Assembly: GCA_000611775.1 (NCBI GenBank)
Contig: KK106984.1
Location: 1,642,364 to 1,706,363, forward strand
Reading direction: 5' to 3'
DNA length: 64,000 nucleotides
Source of the DNA: Umbilicaria muhlenbergii
Lineage: Eukaryota; Ascomycota; Lecanoromycetes; Umbilicariales; Umbilicariaceae
Shown here: in pieces, positions 1 through 11,560 of the stretch
Position numbering within the stretch: the stretch's first letter is position 1
Layout: the number at the start of each line of letters is the position of its first letter
Made by a program: the position numbers and the translations under genes
Notes under the pieces: model-generated
Told to the model about the DNA's origin: nothing
The model's input: the letters and a program-made list of their open reading frames with translations, nothing else
The model's database searches: none

Positions 1-1860
1 TCCGCGCCACCGCCTGCGAGGTCCTCGCAAAACAACTGTACTTATCTCCTTACCCCTTCCCATTCCCCCTCCCATCCCCCCCCCCGGGCCGGGGGTTCCA
101 TTCACCCCCCTCATCCACAAATCCCCCCCAACCTCCGCGCCCTACCCGGCCATCCAGCTAACCACCCCCCAGCATCGAAACAGAAGAAGACCAAGACTAC
201 CTCCTCCAAGAAACGCTCCTAAAACGCTACTCCACCCTCACGCACTCGCACCCGACCCCCCCCTCCAACGTGATCGAAACAGCCGTCGACCAGCACGCCC
301 TGCGCATCATCGCCTCCTCCGGCTACCAACGCTGCATCTCTTACCTATGGCGGGGCTGGCTCATCCAAGACGACGCCAACCCGGCCAACTTCGTCCCCTG
401 GCCCAACCGCGCCACCACCTCCTACCGGCCGCACTTCGACCCGGACCGCATGCGCGCCCCCGTGTACCAGAACGTCGTGCAGATTTTCTTCAGCTTGCTG
501 TACTTGGCGCTGTACACGGTGGCGATCAACACGATCAATCGGAGCGGGGATCTGGATACCGTCGAGGGGGTCTTGTACGTCATGACGGCCGGGTTCGTGT
601 TTGACGAGGTCAGCAAGTTTTGGAAGGTCGGGCGGTATTATGTCGGGTTTTGGAACGTGTTTAATTTGACGCTGTATGCGATTTTGACGACGAGTTTGAT
701 CACGAGGCTGGTGGCGTTGGGACATCCCGTGGGCGCGGAGGAGAGGCTGCGCTTTAATCATTTGAGTTATAATTTCTTGGCGTTTAGTGCGCCCATGTTT
801 TGGATGCGCTTGCTGCTTTATTTGGATACGTTTCGGTTCTTTGGCGCCATGATGGTGGTGTTGAAGGTTATGATGAGTGAGTCGTTGATCTTTTTTGCGC
901 TGCTGGTTATTGTTATGGGTGAGTGCCGGTCCCTTTCCATAACCGATCGATCTTCTTTGGTATTGACGGCTGTCCAGTTGGCTTCCTCCAAGCTTTTGTC
1001 GGCATGGACCAGGCAGACGATAGCAAACAGGTGACGAGCTTCATCGTCCAGTGAGTATATGCTGCTGAGAGGCCAGTCTACAGGATTGACGCGCCGATTA
1101 GGTCTATGGTCAATGCTGTCATGCAGTCGCCGGATTTCGATGGCTTCGAAAACTTTGCTCCGCCGTTTGGTATCATTCTCTACTACATCTTCACGTTTGT
1201 GGTGATGGTTGGTAAGCTGAAGCAACCTGGTGCTTGGTGTCCGACTAGATGCTAACAGCCTTTTGCTAGTGCTCTTGAACATCCTGATCGCCTTGTACAA
1301 TAGCGCATATTCGGATATAACCGACAATGCACTCGACGAGTACATGGCTCTCTTCTCGCAAAAGACGATGCAATTCGTTCGAGCTCCCGACGAGAACGTC
1401 TTCATAGCACGTAAGCTGCAAATAACTTTTCCCCGTGTACCATAAGCCCAGCTAATTCCCTTTAATTTAAGCCTTCAATCTGATCGAGATCTTCTTTCTT
1501 ATCCTCCCCTTCGAATGGTGGATGCCTAGGGAGCGCTACGAACGTCTAAATAACTTTGTGATGGGCGTCATCTACTCTCCTCTCCTTCTCATAACTGCCC
1601 ATCTGGAAACGAAACAAGCATACGAGGTGAAACACAATCGGAAGCGCGGCGAGCAGGATGATGATACTATCGAAGAGTGGGAGCAGATGCTAGGTGATGT
1701 TGATTTTGAGGCCGAGGGGTGGGCAAAGAAGGTTGAGCGGACGAAGCCGAATGTCGAGACGGATGCTGCGGTTTTGGAGGTTAGAGAGTTGAAAGAGAAA
1801 ATGGGGGAGCTGCTTAAGCTGGTGGAGGGATTGAAGGATGGGCTTAATGGTTCTCCCTAG
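1..1860 (+). CDS. YVC1: YVC1-like vacuolar TRP cation channel (5' partial)
   Basis: This is the fungal TRP-type channel that releases Ca2+ from the vacuole. The gene is cut by the window edge. Exons read by eye: <1-37, 173-918, 978-1050, 1102-1211, 1270-1410 and 1472-1860, giving 497 codons in one frame. Seen: several hydrophobic segments from about 470 to 920, then the pore region FAPPFGIILYYIFTF followed by the S6-like VLLNILIALYNSAYSDI, and a charged C-terminal tail with coiled-coil-like heptads. These match the Yvc1 family closely. The first intron (38-172) is very C-rich with a weak donor (GTACTT). Composition changes from C-rich to G-rich near 480. The stop codon overlaps that of the convergent gene on the other strand. 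The family is clear; the N-terminus lies outside the window. Confidence 0.9.
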
Positions 1861-2651
1861 TAAGCTGCTGCCTTGCTCTTGAGCATTCTCGATTCGAGGT
1901 ATTCGATGAATTCGAACTCAAATAAAGCGTTGCTTTCCACACGATGGGGAGAGAATATAACATCGGCCGGCTCAGGGAAGTCAACTTCGACATTCAAGGC
2001 CTCGAGCTCGTTGATCGAGATGAGGGAGTCCACCCATTGCATTCTGGGGACCCCCTGCCTGATTTCCGTCATGCTGCACTCTGTGAAAGTGCAAACCGTA
2101 AGGTCAAGCGTCCCGAGCCGTAGTTTTTGGCCAATGTAATCGAGCGCAGAACTCCATAACTTGTGTCTCCGCTTGGCACCCTCTATCTCCACAATGAAGC
2201 ACAGGCGTACGCGCTTGATTTGTGCTAACGACGTGAGTGGCCGATCACAAAGAAAGGGGATGATAGCTTGCATGCTGCAGAAGTTGAATCTGTTCATGCC
2301 GTAGAAGATCGGGACGGCTTCTGTATTGATTTGTCGGCAAACGGAGAAGAGACGCGTACTCCTGATCTTGTCTCCACAGCGGCACCAATCATACTCGTAG
2401 GTAGTACGCGGATCCGGCTCGGACGAGGCCGTTTCCCAATATCCTGCGTCCTGGGCGTTCATGAGATAAGTACTCCTCCGAATGGGAGGACGAGTTTCTT
2501 TAAAGTACTCAAAGTCCGGGGGATACATGTCCGTGACCATGATCCAGCGGTCGGAGACGAGGGCGAGGTTGTAGATCATGTTCCTGATTTCGGCCGGCAA
2601 CTTGAGGAAAGGGAAGTGTGCCTTCTCCCTGGGCACGTCAGCATAAAGCAT
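1857..2651 (-). CDS. 2EXR / F-box-like domain protein
   Basis: Single-exon gene of 264 codons. Near its N-terminus it has FPFLKLPAEIRNMIYNLAL, the signature of the fungal 2EXR domain, which resembles an F-box (L-P-x-E-I-R-x-x-I-Y). The rest has the layout usual in this large family: a middle part with RLFSVCRQINTEAVPIFYG, then a less conserved tail. Function is unknown for most members; the motif suggests an adaptor role, which is inference. The frame stays open upstream to 2675, but the first true ATG is at 2651, eight codons in, so I start there. An unseen 5' exon is possible. The stop codon overlaps the stop of the convergent YVC1 gene. Confidence 0.7.
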   Translation of the reverse strand: MLYADVPREKAHFPFLKLPAEIRNMIYNLALVSDRWIMVTDMYPPDFEYFKETRPPIRRSTYLMNAQDAGYWETASSEPDPRTTYEYDWCRCGDKIRSTRLFSVCRQINTEAVPIFYGMNRFNFCSMQAIIPFLCDRPLTSLAQIKRVRLCFIVEIEGAKRRHKLWSSALDYIGQKLRLGTLDLTVCTFTECSMTEIRQGVPRMQWVDSLISINELEALNVEVDFPEPADVIFSPHRVESNALFEFEFIEYLESRMLKSKAAAY

Positions 2652-3234
2652 CCACTGCGGTAATAGGGGACGCACCTGAAGAGGTTCTTCCTGGACAAGT
2701 GACGACCACTTCGCGTGACCAAGTACGAGTTGGAATCATCCATATTTGGTTTTGTGAGGTGCGGAGGATGCGGAGGACGTCTTGACCGAGGTGCTGGAGG
2801 TTCTGTAGCTTGGATGTGTAGTTTGTACCCCGAAGTTACTGGATGAGCACAGCGGAAGGTGGAAACCTCGAGAGATGATTTTGGAGGGAATTGAGGTGGA
2901 TGAAGGTTCTGTCAGCTTTGAGAAATGAAGTATGAACTCGAAGACCCCGCTAAGAAGGTGGCGACTCGGTAAGCGACTTTAGGGCTGCGGCGCTTTAGTC
3001 TGCTATTGACAAGGAGGCCCGACTGGGGAATTGGCTATTCGTGTGCTTCTCTGATCCATGCAGATAGTTTGAACTATTCTTCAACCAGGAAGTGAAATTG
3101 CGACAGCTTGATGGCAGGCGCGGATGCAAAATCCAAGAAGAGAGTGCCAAAGATGCGGTGACTTGACACGGTGCAATCCCAATCAAGTTCCATCTATTGG
3201 ATCATCTAATATACATCAGCGCTGGTCTAAATTT
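2652..3234. other. Intergenic, upstream of the 2EXR gene
   Basis: This stretch holds the promoter of the 2EXR gene (read leftward) and the 3' end of SPF1. Short open frames are present but none shows a recognisable domain or convincing splice structure. Confidence 0.5.
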
Positions 3235-6200
3235 CTATGCCGTCCCGTTAGCCTTCTGCTCTTCCGCTTCCAGCTTCGCCAATTCCTCCTGTTTTACTCT
3301 CTCCTCTTCCGCCTTGATTTGATCAGGTCTCCTGATAGCAATGTCTTTCGGTCGGAAGTCGCTGAAGGCTTGCTTGAGTACCTTCTCAATGACCCAGCAT
3401 CCAACATAATCCAAGATCATAACAGTCGTCATGGTTAGCTTGAATGCATTGGAGAATGGGACTAGCCTGAGCTTCTGGTTCAACTCAGGGATGAACTCGG
3501 TGGAGCAGGAGAAAGCCACTCCTGATACCAGGATGATTCCCCAGTACATGCCGCGGTTCTCGCTGATCGCTTCTCTGAAGGGACGTCCTTGATAGTTGAT
3601 AGCAAAGGTGGAAATCTGTTGGATAAGTTGCAAAAGGTAAATGGCGCTATTCAAAAGGGAGGGCTCAAATTCGCCTTCGAGGTCGACATTATCCGAGCGT
3701 GGCTCTATCTGGTGGACGTAGTTCGAGATGTATATAAGGGTGACGATGTGGATAGCAAATTGCCCGAGAACGGATCCGATGATGTAGGGGTTGAAGATAT
3801 TAGGTTGAGGTCGCTCCTTTGATAGACCTTCCACACTCTGGACAACGTCAGCAGCAGCATCTTTGTAACCTGAGAAGCATTACACACCTTGGCTCTGGAG
3901 ATCGACAAGAAGCAAACACTCATGAGCATGCCACTAATGGTGACCTGGCCGTCACCAAACTTGATCCCCTCCAGATATAGTACACTCAGACTGTACGCGC
4001 TAATCAGACAGTTTAGGGCAAGGATTTTGTACATCTGAATAGTTGCAACTAGAGTGCAGCGACCTTGGCGAATGATGTTCGGAATAGCAATGACGTTCGC
4101 AAGCTTGCTTGTGAACGGTGCAGCCACGGATGCATCCCCAAGCTTGATGGTTGGAGGTTCATTCTCATCAATCTCTTGCTCCATCATTGACGCCGTGAGC
4201 TTGTCAGCAAGACCAGCTGCCGCTTTCTGAGCGTTGGCTTGCCTTTGTTGAGCAGGTGTGAGCTGCTTGTTAGCGTCTTCGATGGCTTTTGCACCAGGTG
4301 AAGTAATGGTGGTCATGCCGTTAGCTTTGTCCTTCGAATCCGAGTTCGCAGCAACCGCACCAGCTGAACTCTTCTTTTCCGCTTCGCGTAACATGGCTTT
4401 CTCATAATGAGGGTTGCTGGGTCCTGGTGGATATATATGCGCGATTTGAACAGGTACAGGTGGCGCTGGCTGATTGAACCTCTTCATCATCGAAACCTGT
4501 TTCTCGTAGATTTCCTTCATCTTCGTTATCCGGAAATGCTCCGATATCCTGTTTAAATCGTCTTGGGAACCATTCAGCAGGGCAACCCCGATATGAGCTT
4601 GCTTCAGTGCACCAACGTCATTTGTGCCATCACCGCACATGAGCGTTGTATAACCCGCATCTTTCAGTCCCAGTAGAATCTCCTCTTTCTGCTTGGGAGA
4701 TACGCGGGCATAGACCCAGGTGTGTCGTAATAGCTGAGGAAGAGCAATCTGGTGCTTGTATTTCGCCAGTGCATATCCGGTCACACAAAGATCTTTGTTG
4801 GCCACAATCTCCGGGTCCAGGGGCTTACTCGGATCGACAGGTATATTAATCTTCTCATCAACGCTTCGCCACACAAGTTTCTCACCGGAATCGTCATTTT
4901 CGGGAGCATCGAGGATGAGCACTTCGCGATCGACAATGTCGACCTGCCGCGCCACATGAACTGCAGTAAGTGGATTGTCACCCGTAATCATGACCACGCG
5001 ATGGCTGCTCTGGTTGAGCATCTGTACCGCTTTCTTTGCATCTTCCTTAAGAGGGCACTGCAATACTAGGAAGCCGGCAAAGGTGAGGTCCGCCTCAACC
5101 TCCTCTCGCTTTAGATTGTTGATTCGCGTTTGGCCCAGTTCTGATTCAGTAGAGAGGTACCTATACCCAAGAGCTAGGACTCTGCCTCCGTTCCTCGTAA
5201 AATACTTGAAAGTCTCCTCATAGTTCGGTGGTGTCTTGGACAACATGGTTCGAATTGTCTCTGGAGCGCCCTTAACACCGACAAAAGTGCTCCTAATCTT
5301 CTTAGACGTAGCTCTGTCGGTAGTGACAACCGTTGCAACAGAGCTCTGTCGTTTGAGCGCAGAGGAGAATTGAAAACGTCGTTTTATCTGTACGACATTG
5401 CCTGCCGATGAGTCTCCCTTACTTGAGCTTGCGGCGCCGGCAGTAAGTATGTCGTTACGGCCAAGTGTCCATCCGAGCGATGTTAGGGTTGCCTTCTCCA
5501 TTGGGTCACCCACAATATCGCCTTCATCAAGCTTCACAAGAGCATGTGCGGTAGCAAGGACGAGCGTAGTCTGTTGACCAGCATCAAGCACGGGCGTAAG
5601 TTTGCTATGAGCTCCGTCCTTCTCAACTACCGCATCACTTCGTCCTAGTGAGAGCCCGGCTATGCCGTCCACAACAAGATCCTCGCCGGTCAAAGTCCCA
5701 GTCTTATCGAAACAGGCGATATCCACCCTTCCAGCAAATGGTATTCGGAAGGGTTCCGTGCAAAAGATAGCATATCGGCTAAGAGCAGCGAGACTGGTGT
5801 TAACAGCAAGACTGAGCTCCATGGGTAGCTCTGGTGGGACAACGCTGGTAATAATCAAAACGCAGTCAAGCAGTAGTTTTGACCGCTTACGATCCTTGCT
5901 AACACCTTCTTGCCAGACATACCACGAGGCCGCAATGGCGAAGATGAGTAGAAACAGGATGAACAAGAGGGCTTCCGCGTTGTTTGCTGATACTCTTTCG
6001 GTCGAGTAAATCATTGTGCGGACCAAGCTACCTTGACTCGTCTCGAAACCAGTCTTGACAACGATCGCCATGGCCCCGTTATCAGGAGCGGGTTTGACGC
6101 CTGAGGCTAAGGTTGGTACCTTGTCCGGCTCATCATCGCTTGCGTTGCCATGCGTAACTTGAAGGACCTTGGTACCGCCGTAAAGGAAAGCGTTCTTGTC

Positions 6201-7323
6201 CAAACCTTCAGGATCAATGGCAGCGTCTCCCGGCCGAAGTTGAACAGAATCTTTAAGTAAAGGTGTACTCTCACCGGACAGCATGGCCTCGTTCACAATC
6301 GCGGTACCTTCCACAAGGAGCATATCGCAAGCCACTCCACTGTCCTCTTTTGTACGACCTACGGAGGCGAGATCGCCAGGTAGAAGCTTGTCACTCGTTA
6401 TTTGTTCCCACTTCTTCTGTCTGTATACCCAGATATCGTAAGGCTTGATGCTCATCCCGCGGAATTCGGCCAAGGTGCGCTGTCTCTGCCATACCACAGT
6501 GCTCTCAAAAGCTACCAGCATGAAAAGTGTAAACAGCGAGTAGTACCAATAGTCGTCAAGGAGCCATAGTCCAACACAGAAAATCTGAAAGACGAAGAAT
6601 GGTGCCACGGCATGTTCCTTCCAAAGTTCAGTAAATGTTGGAACTGGTATATCGAAGGTATTATCTCCATAGTGTTGATGTATGCGTTCGATCTCGGCCT
6701 TTGATGTGAGACCTTGGGACTCTTGAAAGGTTTTTATGAGTGGCCGGGGTTCCAAGTCGAGGGTGTAAGACAGGGGCGCAAAGCTGTTTTGCTCATAGTC
6801 GTACAGGAATCGTCGTTTCTGGAAGAAGAACGAGGTGTTATTCCCTCCTCCAGTCTGTGCAGTATATTAGCAGTCAGCCATCAAACATTTTCCATGGATG
6901 CATACCGTATCCCTAAGAATAGTGCAAATCTCCGCAGAGCCTGCGTTCGTGACTGGAATGACTTTGATAAGCCGCGCGTGTTGCACGTCCTTTGCTTTGG
7001 TAGTAGTGAAAAGTGCATCGAGATTGACGTTCCATTTAGTCGTCAACCACGTCAACGATTGCAGAGTAATGATTGATCCCGCCCACACAAACGTCCACTC
7101 GGGCCCTTCAATATACTTCTGGTAGCGCTCTTCGGAGAGATAAAAGGCGAGGAAGACGGGCCAGATGAACAAGAATGGCCAGATGTATAGATGTGCATAC
7201 AGAGGTAGGGGGTTGTGTAGCGTGGCAGACTGGATCTGGCGGTTATTGACCAGAGGCGCCCTATTCGAGTAGAAGTTAGGTTTGGCCTTGGTGTGACAGC
7301 TAGTCGCGAATGATAACTTACAT
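3235..7323 (-). CDS. SPF1: P5A-type ATPase of the ER (SPF1)
   Basis: P-type ATPase of the P5A class, which acts in the ER membrane and extracts mis-inserted transmembrane helices. Exons on the minus strand: 7323-7322, 7260-6906, 6854-3888 and 3837-3235, giving 1308 aa in one frame. Seen: PEWTFVWAGSIITLQSL near the N-terminus, actuator motif MLSGEST, the P5A signature PPELPMEL in TM4, phosphorylation loop CFDKTGTLTGEDL, hinge GDGTNDVGALKQAHIGVAL, and a multi-helix C-terminus ending in a Lys/Glu-rich tail. The exon 3/4 splice rejoins ISRAK to SVEGLSKERPQPN, as in other fungal Spf1 proteins. The start codon itself is interrupted by a 61-nt intron (AT at 7323-7322, G at 7260). The same reading frame has an upstream stop and no other ATG before conserved sequence. 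Divergent from the GlnRS gene. Confidence 0.95.
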
Positions 7324-7612
7324 CTTGATAGACCGGCAGCTCAGTCAGAAGGGGTGAGAGCCCAAGCAGGTGGGAGGGAAAGAAAAATAGCAATTTCTAA
7401 AGACACATGGCAGATGGCGAATTCAACTTTCGTTGCGGCGAGGTTGCAAATGTTCCGGCGGCGAAAAGTGAACATCTCGCCCGCCGTACTGAAATTCTAC
7501 GGACGCCACTATTTGGTGCAGAACACCTTTGACTCACTGCGTTTCGATCAACAATAGGTAAATTAGAGCACACGACCCAGCGCACATAGCAGTACAGAAT
7601 TGATCAGGCAAA
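7324..7612. promoter_or_regulatory. Divergent promoter between SPF1 and GlnRS genes
   Basis: A 289-bp spacer separates the two start codons, so both genes must be driven from it. A leftward open frame runs through it out of frame with SPF1 and looks like chance. No clear TATA box is seen. Confidence 0.5.
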
Positions 7613-9590
7613 ATGGAAAACGGCACTGCATTGCCGGAGAGGCCCAAAGAAGAGAACAAGGCACCGAAAGCGAAGAAACAGCCCAAAGAGCCCAAGCCGC
7701 CAAAAGAACCCAGAGCTCCACCACCCAAGAAAGAGAAAGTACCAAATGCGCCGACCGCTCCAACAGACCCTAACTCCATGTTCAGGGAGGGCTTTCTCAA
7801 GACAGTACACAGCGAGAAACCGTCAGAACATGTCATCACCAGATTTCCGCCCGAGCCCAATGGCTTCCTCCATATTGGACATAGTAAAGCTATTGCTATA
7901 AATTTCGGATTTGCGAGATACCATGGTGGTGATTGCTATCTTCGGTTCGACGACACCAATCCAGAGGCAGAAGAGGAGAAATATTTCGTTGCTATAAAAG
8001 AGATGATAGAATGGCTTGGTTTCAAGCCGTACAAGATTACATACTCAAGTGACAACTTCGACAGACTGTACGAGCTAGCAGAGGACCTAATAAAACGGGA
8101 TGGCGCCTATGTGTGCCACTGTACCGGTGTGTATTTAGGGGGTTTTGCACCGCTTGCCCTATGTGCTGACACCATATCCAGATACGGAGGTGAAGCTTCA
8201 GCGCGGAGGGGAGAATCACGGTCCACGGTACGCTTGCTCACACCGTAGCAGACCAAGGGAAGAATCCCTAGCAGAATTCCGGGCTATGCGAGATGGGAAG
8301 TACAAGCCGAAAGAAGCTTTCCTACGGATGAAGCAGAATCTGGAGGACGGCAACCCTCAAATGTGGGATCTGTCCGCATACCGAATCCTGGAAGCTGAAC
8401 ATCACCGGACGGGAAGCAAGTGGAGAATATACCCAACCTATGACTTTACCCATTGTTTGTGCGATAGTTTTGAAAATATTTCGCATTCGCTATGTACTAC
8501 AGAGTTTCAACTATCAAGAGTGTCCTACGAGTGGCTATGTGACGCATTGGAAGTTTACAAGCCAATGCAGAGAGAGTGAGTTTCCAAAACCGCCTTGGCT
8601 TATAGCTACTAACGATGTTGTAGATATGGCCGACTTAATGTCACTGGTACAGTACTTTCGAAGCGGAAAATCGCCAAATTAGTCCACGAAAACATTGTTC
8701 GTGGATGGGATGATCCTCGACTCTACACCCTAATCGCTCTTCGACGTCGCGGCATCCCTCCCGGCGCGATCCTATCCTTCATAAACGAGCTTGGCGTATC
8801 AACCGCCCTCACCAACATCCAACTCGCTCGCCTAGACCAGTCCGTCCGGCGCTACCTCGAACAAACAGTCCCTCGTCTAATGCTCGTACTCGACCCCATT
8901 CCCGTCGTCATTGACAATCTCCCCGATGATTTCCTAGAAGAGATCGAACTACCCTTCTCGCCCAAAGACCCCTCAATGGGTAGCCACGTCGTCCCATTCA
9001 CGAAAACAGCCTACATAGACCGAAGTGACTTCCGCGAAGTGGACAGCAAAGACTATTTCCGACTCGCCCCCGGAAAAGCAGTCGGGCTTCTGAAAGTCCC
9101 ATTTCCCATCAGCGCCACCTCCTTCGAAAAAGACGAATCCACCGGCCTAGTGACCAAAGTCCACGCCCACTACGAAAAGCCAGAGGAAGGCGCTACGTTC
9201 AAGAAACCCAAGACTTACATCCAATGGGTAGCCTCGTCACCGAAACACAACTCGCCCATCAAAGCCGAAGTCCGCTTTTTCAACTCCCTCTTCAAATCCG
9301 AGAATCCGGACGGAGCTGAAGGCGGCTTTCTCAACGATGTCAACCCTGACAGCGAAGAGATCTACCCCAACGCGATTATCGAAACTGGGTTGCTTGAGGT
9401 GCAGAAACGAGCCCCTTGGCCGGCGGTGGAGGGGGAGAAAGATGTTGCGGCTAAAGCGGCGGGACCGGAGACGGTGCGGTTTCAGGGACTGAGAGTGGCG
9501 TATTTTGCTATGGATAAGGATAATGCGGAGGGAAAGGTGGTGCTTAATAGGATTGTGAGTCTGAAGGAAGATGCGGGGAAGGCGACGTAG
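7613..9590 (+). CDS. GLN4: Glutaminyl-tRNA synthetase, cytosolic
   Basis: Charges tRNA-Gln in the cytosol. Exons 7613-8126, 8182-8575 and 8624-9590 give 624 aa. Seen: class I signature [17 protein letters not shown] (the HIGH motif) near residue 85, the [14 protein letters not shown] strand, [16 protein letters not shown], the KMSKS equivalent [10 protein letters not shown] after the second intron, and the two beta-barrel anticodon-binding domains in the C-terminal half. The N-terminus is only about 60 residues rich in Lys and Pro, in place of the roughly 190-residue YqeY-like domain known from yeast Gln4. The second intron (48 nt) carries a clean CTAAC branch site. Late codons become G-rich after about 9415. 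Confidence 0.95.
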
Positions 9591-10273
9591 TGTCAAAGGG
9601 TAATCGGGACTATGGGGGTCTACGGACTTTACGATGTTATGCTGAAGTTGCTTTGGCTCCTGGGGATCGGGGGATTCGGAATGGGTTGTTAAGGGCTTCG
9701 ATAGAGGTGTTTAAAGATAGAGGAGAGGTGAAAATGCTGTATATTATCATTTCTTTACATCTTGTTCGGCACTAGTAGAGCCTTCTCTCGAGCTTCCTTG
9801 TGCAGGTCATGTAGTAGCCCACGATTGCGCCTAGGGTGGATGGTGGAGGTATGGATTGGCCCATCGGTACATCGGCCTCATGTACTACTGTATATTCGTT
9901 TCAAATATATGCAAGTAACTCGAATTGAACTGGAATTATCTATTTAAATCCAATCCATGCCGCATTGACCTTCTCTACCTAGGTACAGTTCGTAATGCTC
10001 CGGGTCCTGCATATCATTGTTTCAATGTTGGTTGTTTGATACCTTGGTTGCCAGTAAAACATGGTCATGCAGTCTGCCGACATATGCAGGGACCGCTCTA
10101 CGCTCTACAATAGATAAGGGCGACCAGTGATGAAGGATTGTCATCCTAGCGGTTTCGCTGTATATATACCGGGCAGGCAAACCTTTTTAACTTATGGTTA
10201 CTGGAGATTCTTCTTGGACTGGCACTAGACGTCTTTGTGTTGGAGTAGTTACTCCTCGCTCAAGAACTTAAGC
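9591..10273. other. Intergenic
   Basis: No gene is visible. It contains the 3' end of the GlnRS gene and the promoter of the ceramidase gene, with a TATATATA stretch near 10161 about 110 bp upstream of that gene's ATG that could act as a TATA box. Confidence 0.45.
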
Positions 10274-11560
10274 ATGATACCACTCTCGCTGCCTTATAGC
10301 GATGAACCAACGCAATATGTGTGGGGCTCACCGAGCGGGAATCTCAAGTGAGCTTTGAGGGACATCTCATGCGAATGGCCGTGTGCGTTAAGCATCTACT
10401 GACCAGGTCACAGCTTTTGCGAGGAAGTAAGGCCCCTTCTCGGCGTGAAGGATAATGGAGGAGTGCTCAATCCTAACCCAGGACTCTGTTGTCACACCCT
10501 ACATTGTCGAATTCGTGAATACGCTCAGTAATGTCACATACAGTAATACGCACCCGAATGACTGAGGAGATTGAGCAAATGTTGACAATAGAGCAGTCAT
10601 CTTCGCCTATCACGGCATGCGAAGAAGCTGGCGGGATAAGTCCGTTTCTAACTTAACCTGCCTACCCTACCTAGGGCTGTTCGCGGTGGGAGTGGGCTCT
10701 GGGCTTTTTCATGCCTCGTTGCAGCGCTCTCCTCAGATCTGTGCGTAACTCAACTCCTGTTGTGGCCATGAGTCCATGAGCGCTACTTCGTTCCTGATTT
10801 TGTTTCATTCTCTCTCCCAATTCTTAACGTCAGTTCCTTAAAAGGGCATTACGAGTTGACGCCTTCTTCTTTCTCCCTCTTAGCCGACAGCCTCTCCATG
10901 CTCCTTGCCACCGCCTTCGTCCTCCAGCGTGTCCTCACTTACAACAAACCCCCAACATACCGCAGAAATGCGACACTGTTGATAATCACCAGTCTCCTGA
11001 CTTTCTCGACTTATCATATGAGGTACAATGATATGACATCGCACAGTCTTGTATTCGGCACCATGATTTTTGTGGTGGGCGTCAAAACAATGGCGTTGGT
11101 AGAGAGTATTAGGGATGAGAAGGTGAAGAGGAATGTTAGGAAGCTTGGGAGAGTGGGAGCTGGTGAGTACCTTTTTCTTTGGCTTTGTCATTTTTGTGGC
11201 AGTATTGTGGAAGGCTGAGTGTCGAGCAGTTACTTTTGTTGGCGGTTTTGCGCTCTGGCTTATCGACAACTCTGCCTGCGATTCTCTGCGTTCATTTAGG
11301 AGAAAGATAGGAATGCCATGGGGTTTTCTGTTTGAGTTGCATGGCTGGTGAGTTTCTTGTTTCTAACGCAAAAGTGTAATGCTGAACGAGACAGGTGGCA
11401 TATTCTGACTGGAATTGGCGCTTACGTATTTATTGTTATGGCGGAGTTCTTGACCTTGAGGGACGATGGAACTACTTCAGGTGAAATGTATGCGTGGCCG
11501 GTGTCTGCTTTCTTGGGCGCCGATGCGGAACAGCTGGGAAGGGCTGCCAAGAGATATTGA
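10274..11560 (+). CDS. Alkaline (phyto)ceramidase, YPC1/YDC1 family
   Basis: Membrane-embedded hydrolase of the ER/Golgi that cleaves ceramide to a sphingoid base and fatty acid. Seven exons rebuilt by eye: 10274-10347, 10414-10426 (13 nt), 10482-10542, 10597-10740, 10884-11162, 11203-11347 and 11395-11560, giving 293 aa with no frame break. Family landmarks all appear in order: an acidic N-terminal Ca2+-site segment NFCEEDSVVTPYIVEFVNTL, the zinc-ligand motif GSGLFHASL, the catalytic-Asp region QISDSLSM, and the last zinc ligands in ELHGWWHILTGIGAY (H-x3-H). Hydrophobic stretches between them fit the seven-helix fold. Boundary of exon 4 is the least certain (acceptor at 10596). A telomere-like repeat sits just after the stop. 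Confidence 0.85.

Noticed and set aside
345-761. 138-codon minus-strand frame opposite YVC1
   Set aside because: Shadow of the C-rich/G-rich YVC1 coding strand; Arg/Pro/His-rich, no domain, and YVC1 itself matches a family over the same bases.
7052-7393. Minus-strand frame beginning LFFFPSHLLGLSPLL as SPF1 N-terminus
   Set aside because: It is out of frame with the conserved SPF1 exon after splicing and would read to a stop, so the split ATG is preferred.
10640-10674. 35-nt intron in ceramidase exon 4 (GTCCGT..CTAG)
   Set aside because: Too short, and keeping it in gives SVSNLTCLPYLGL, which fits the family spacing better.
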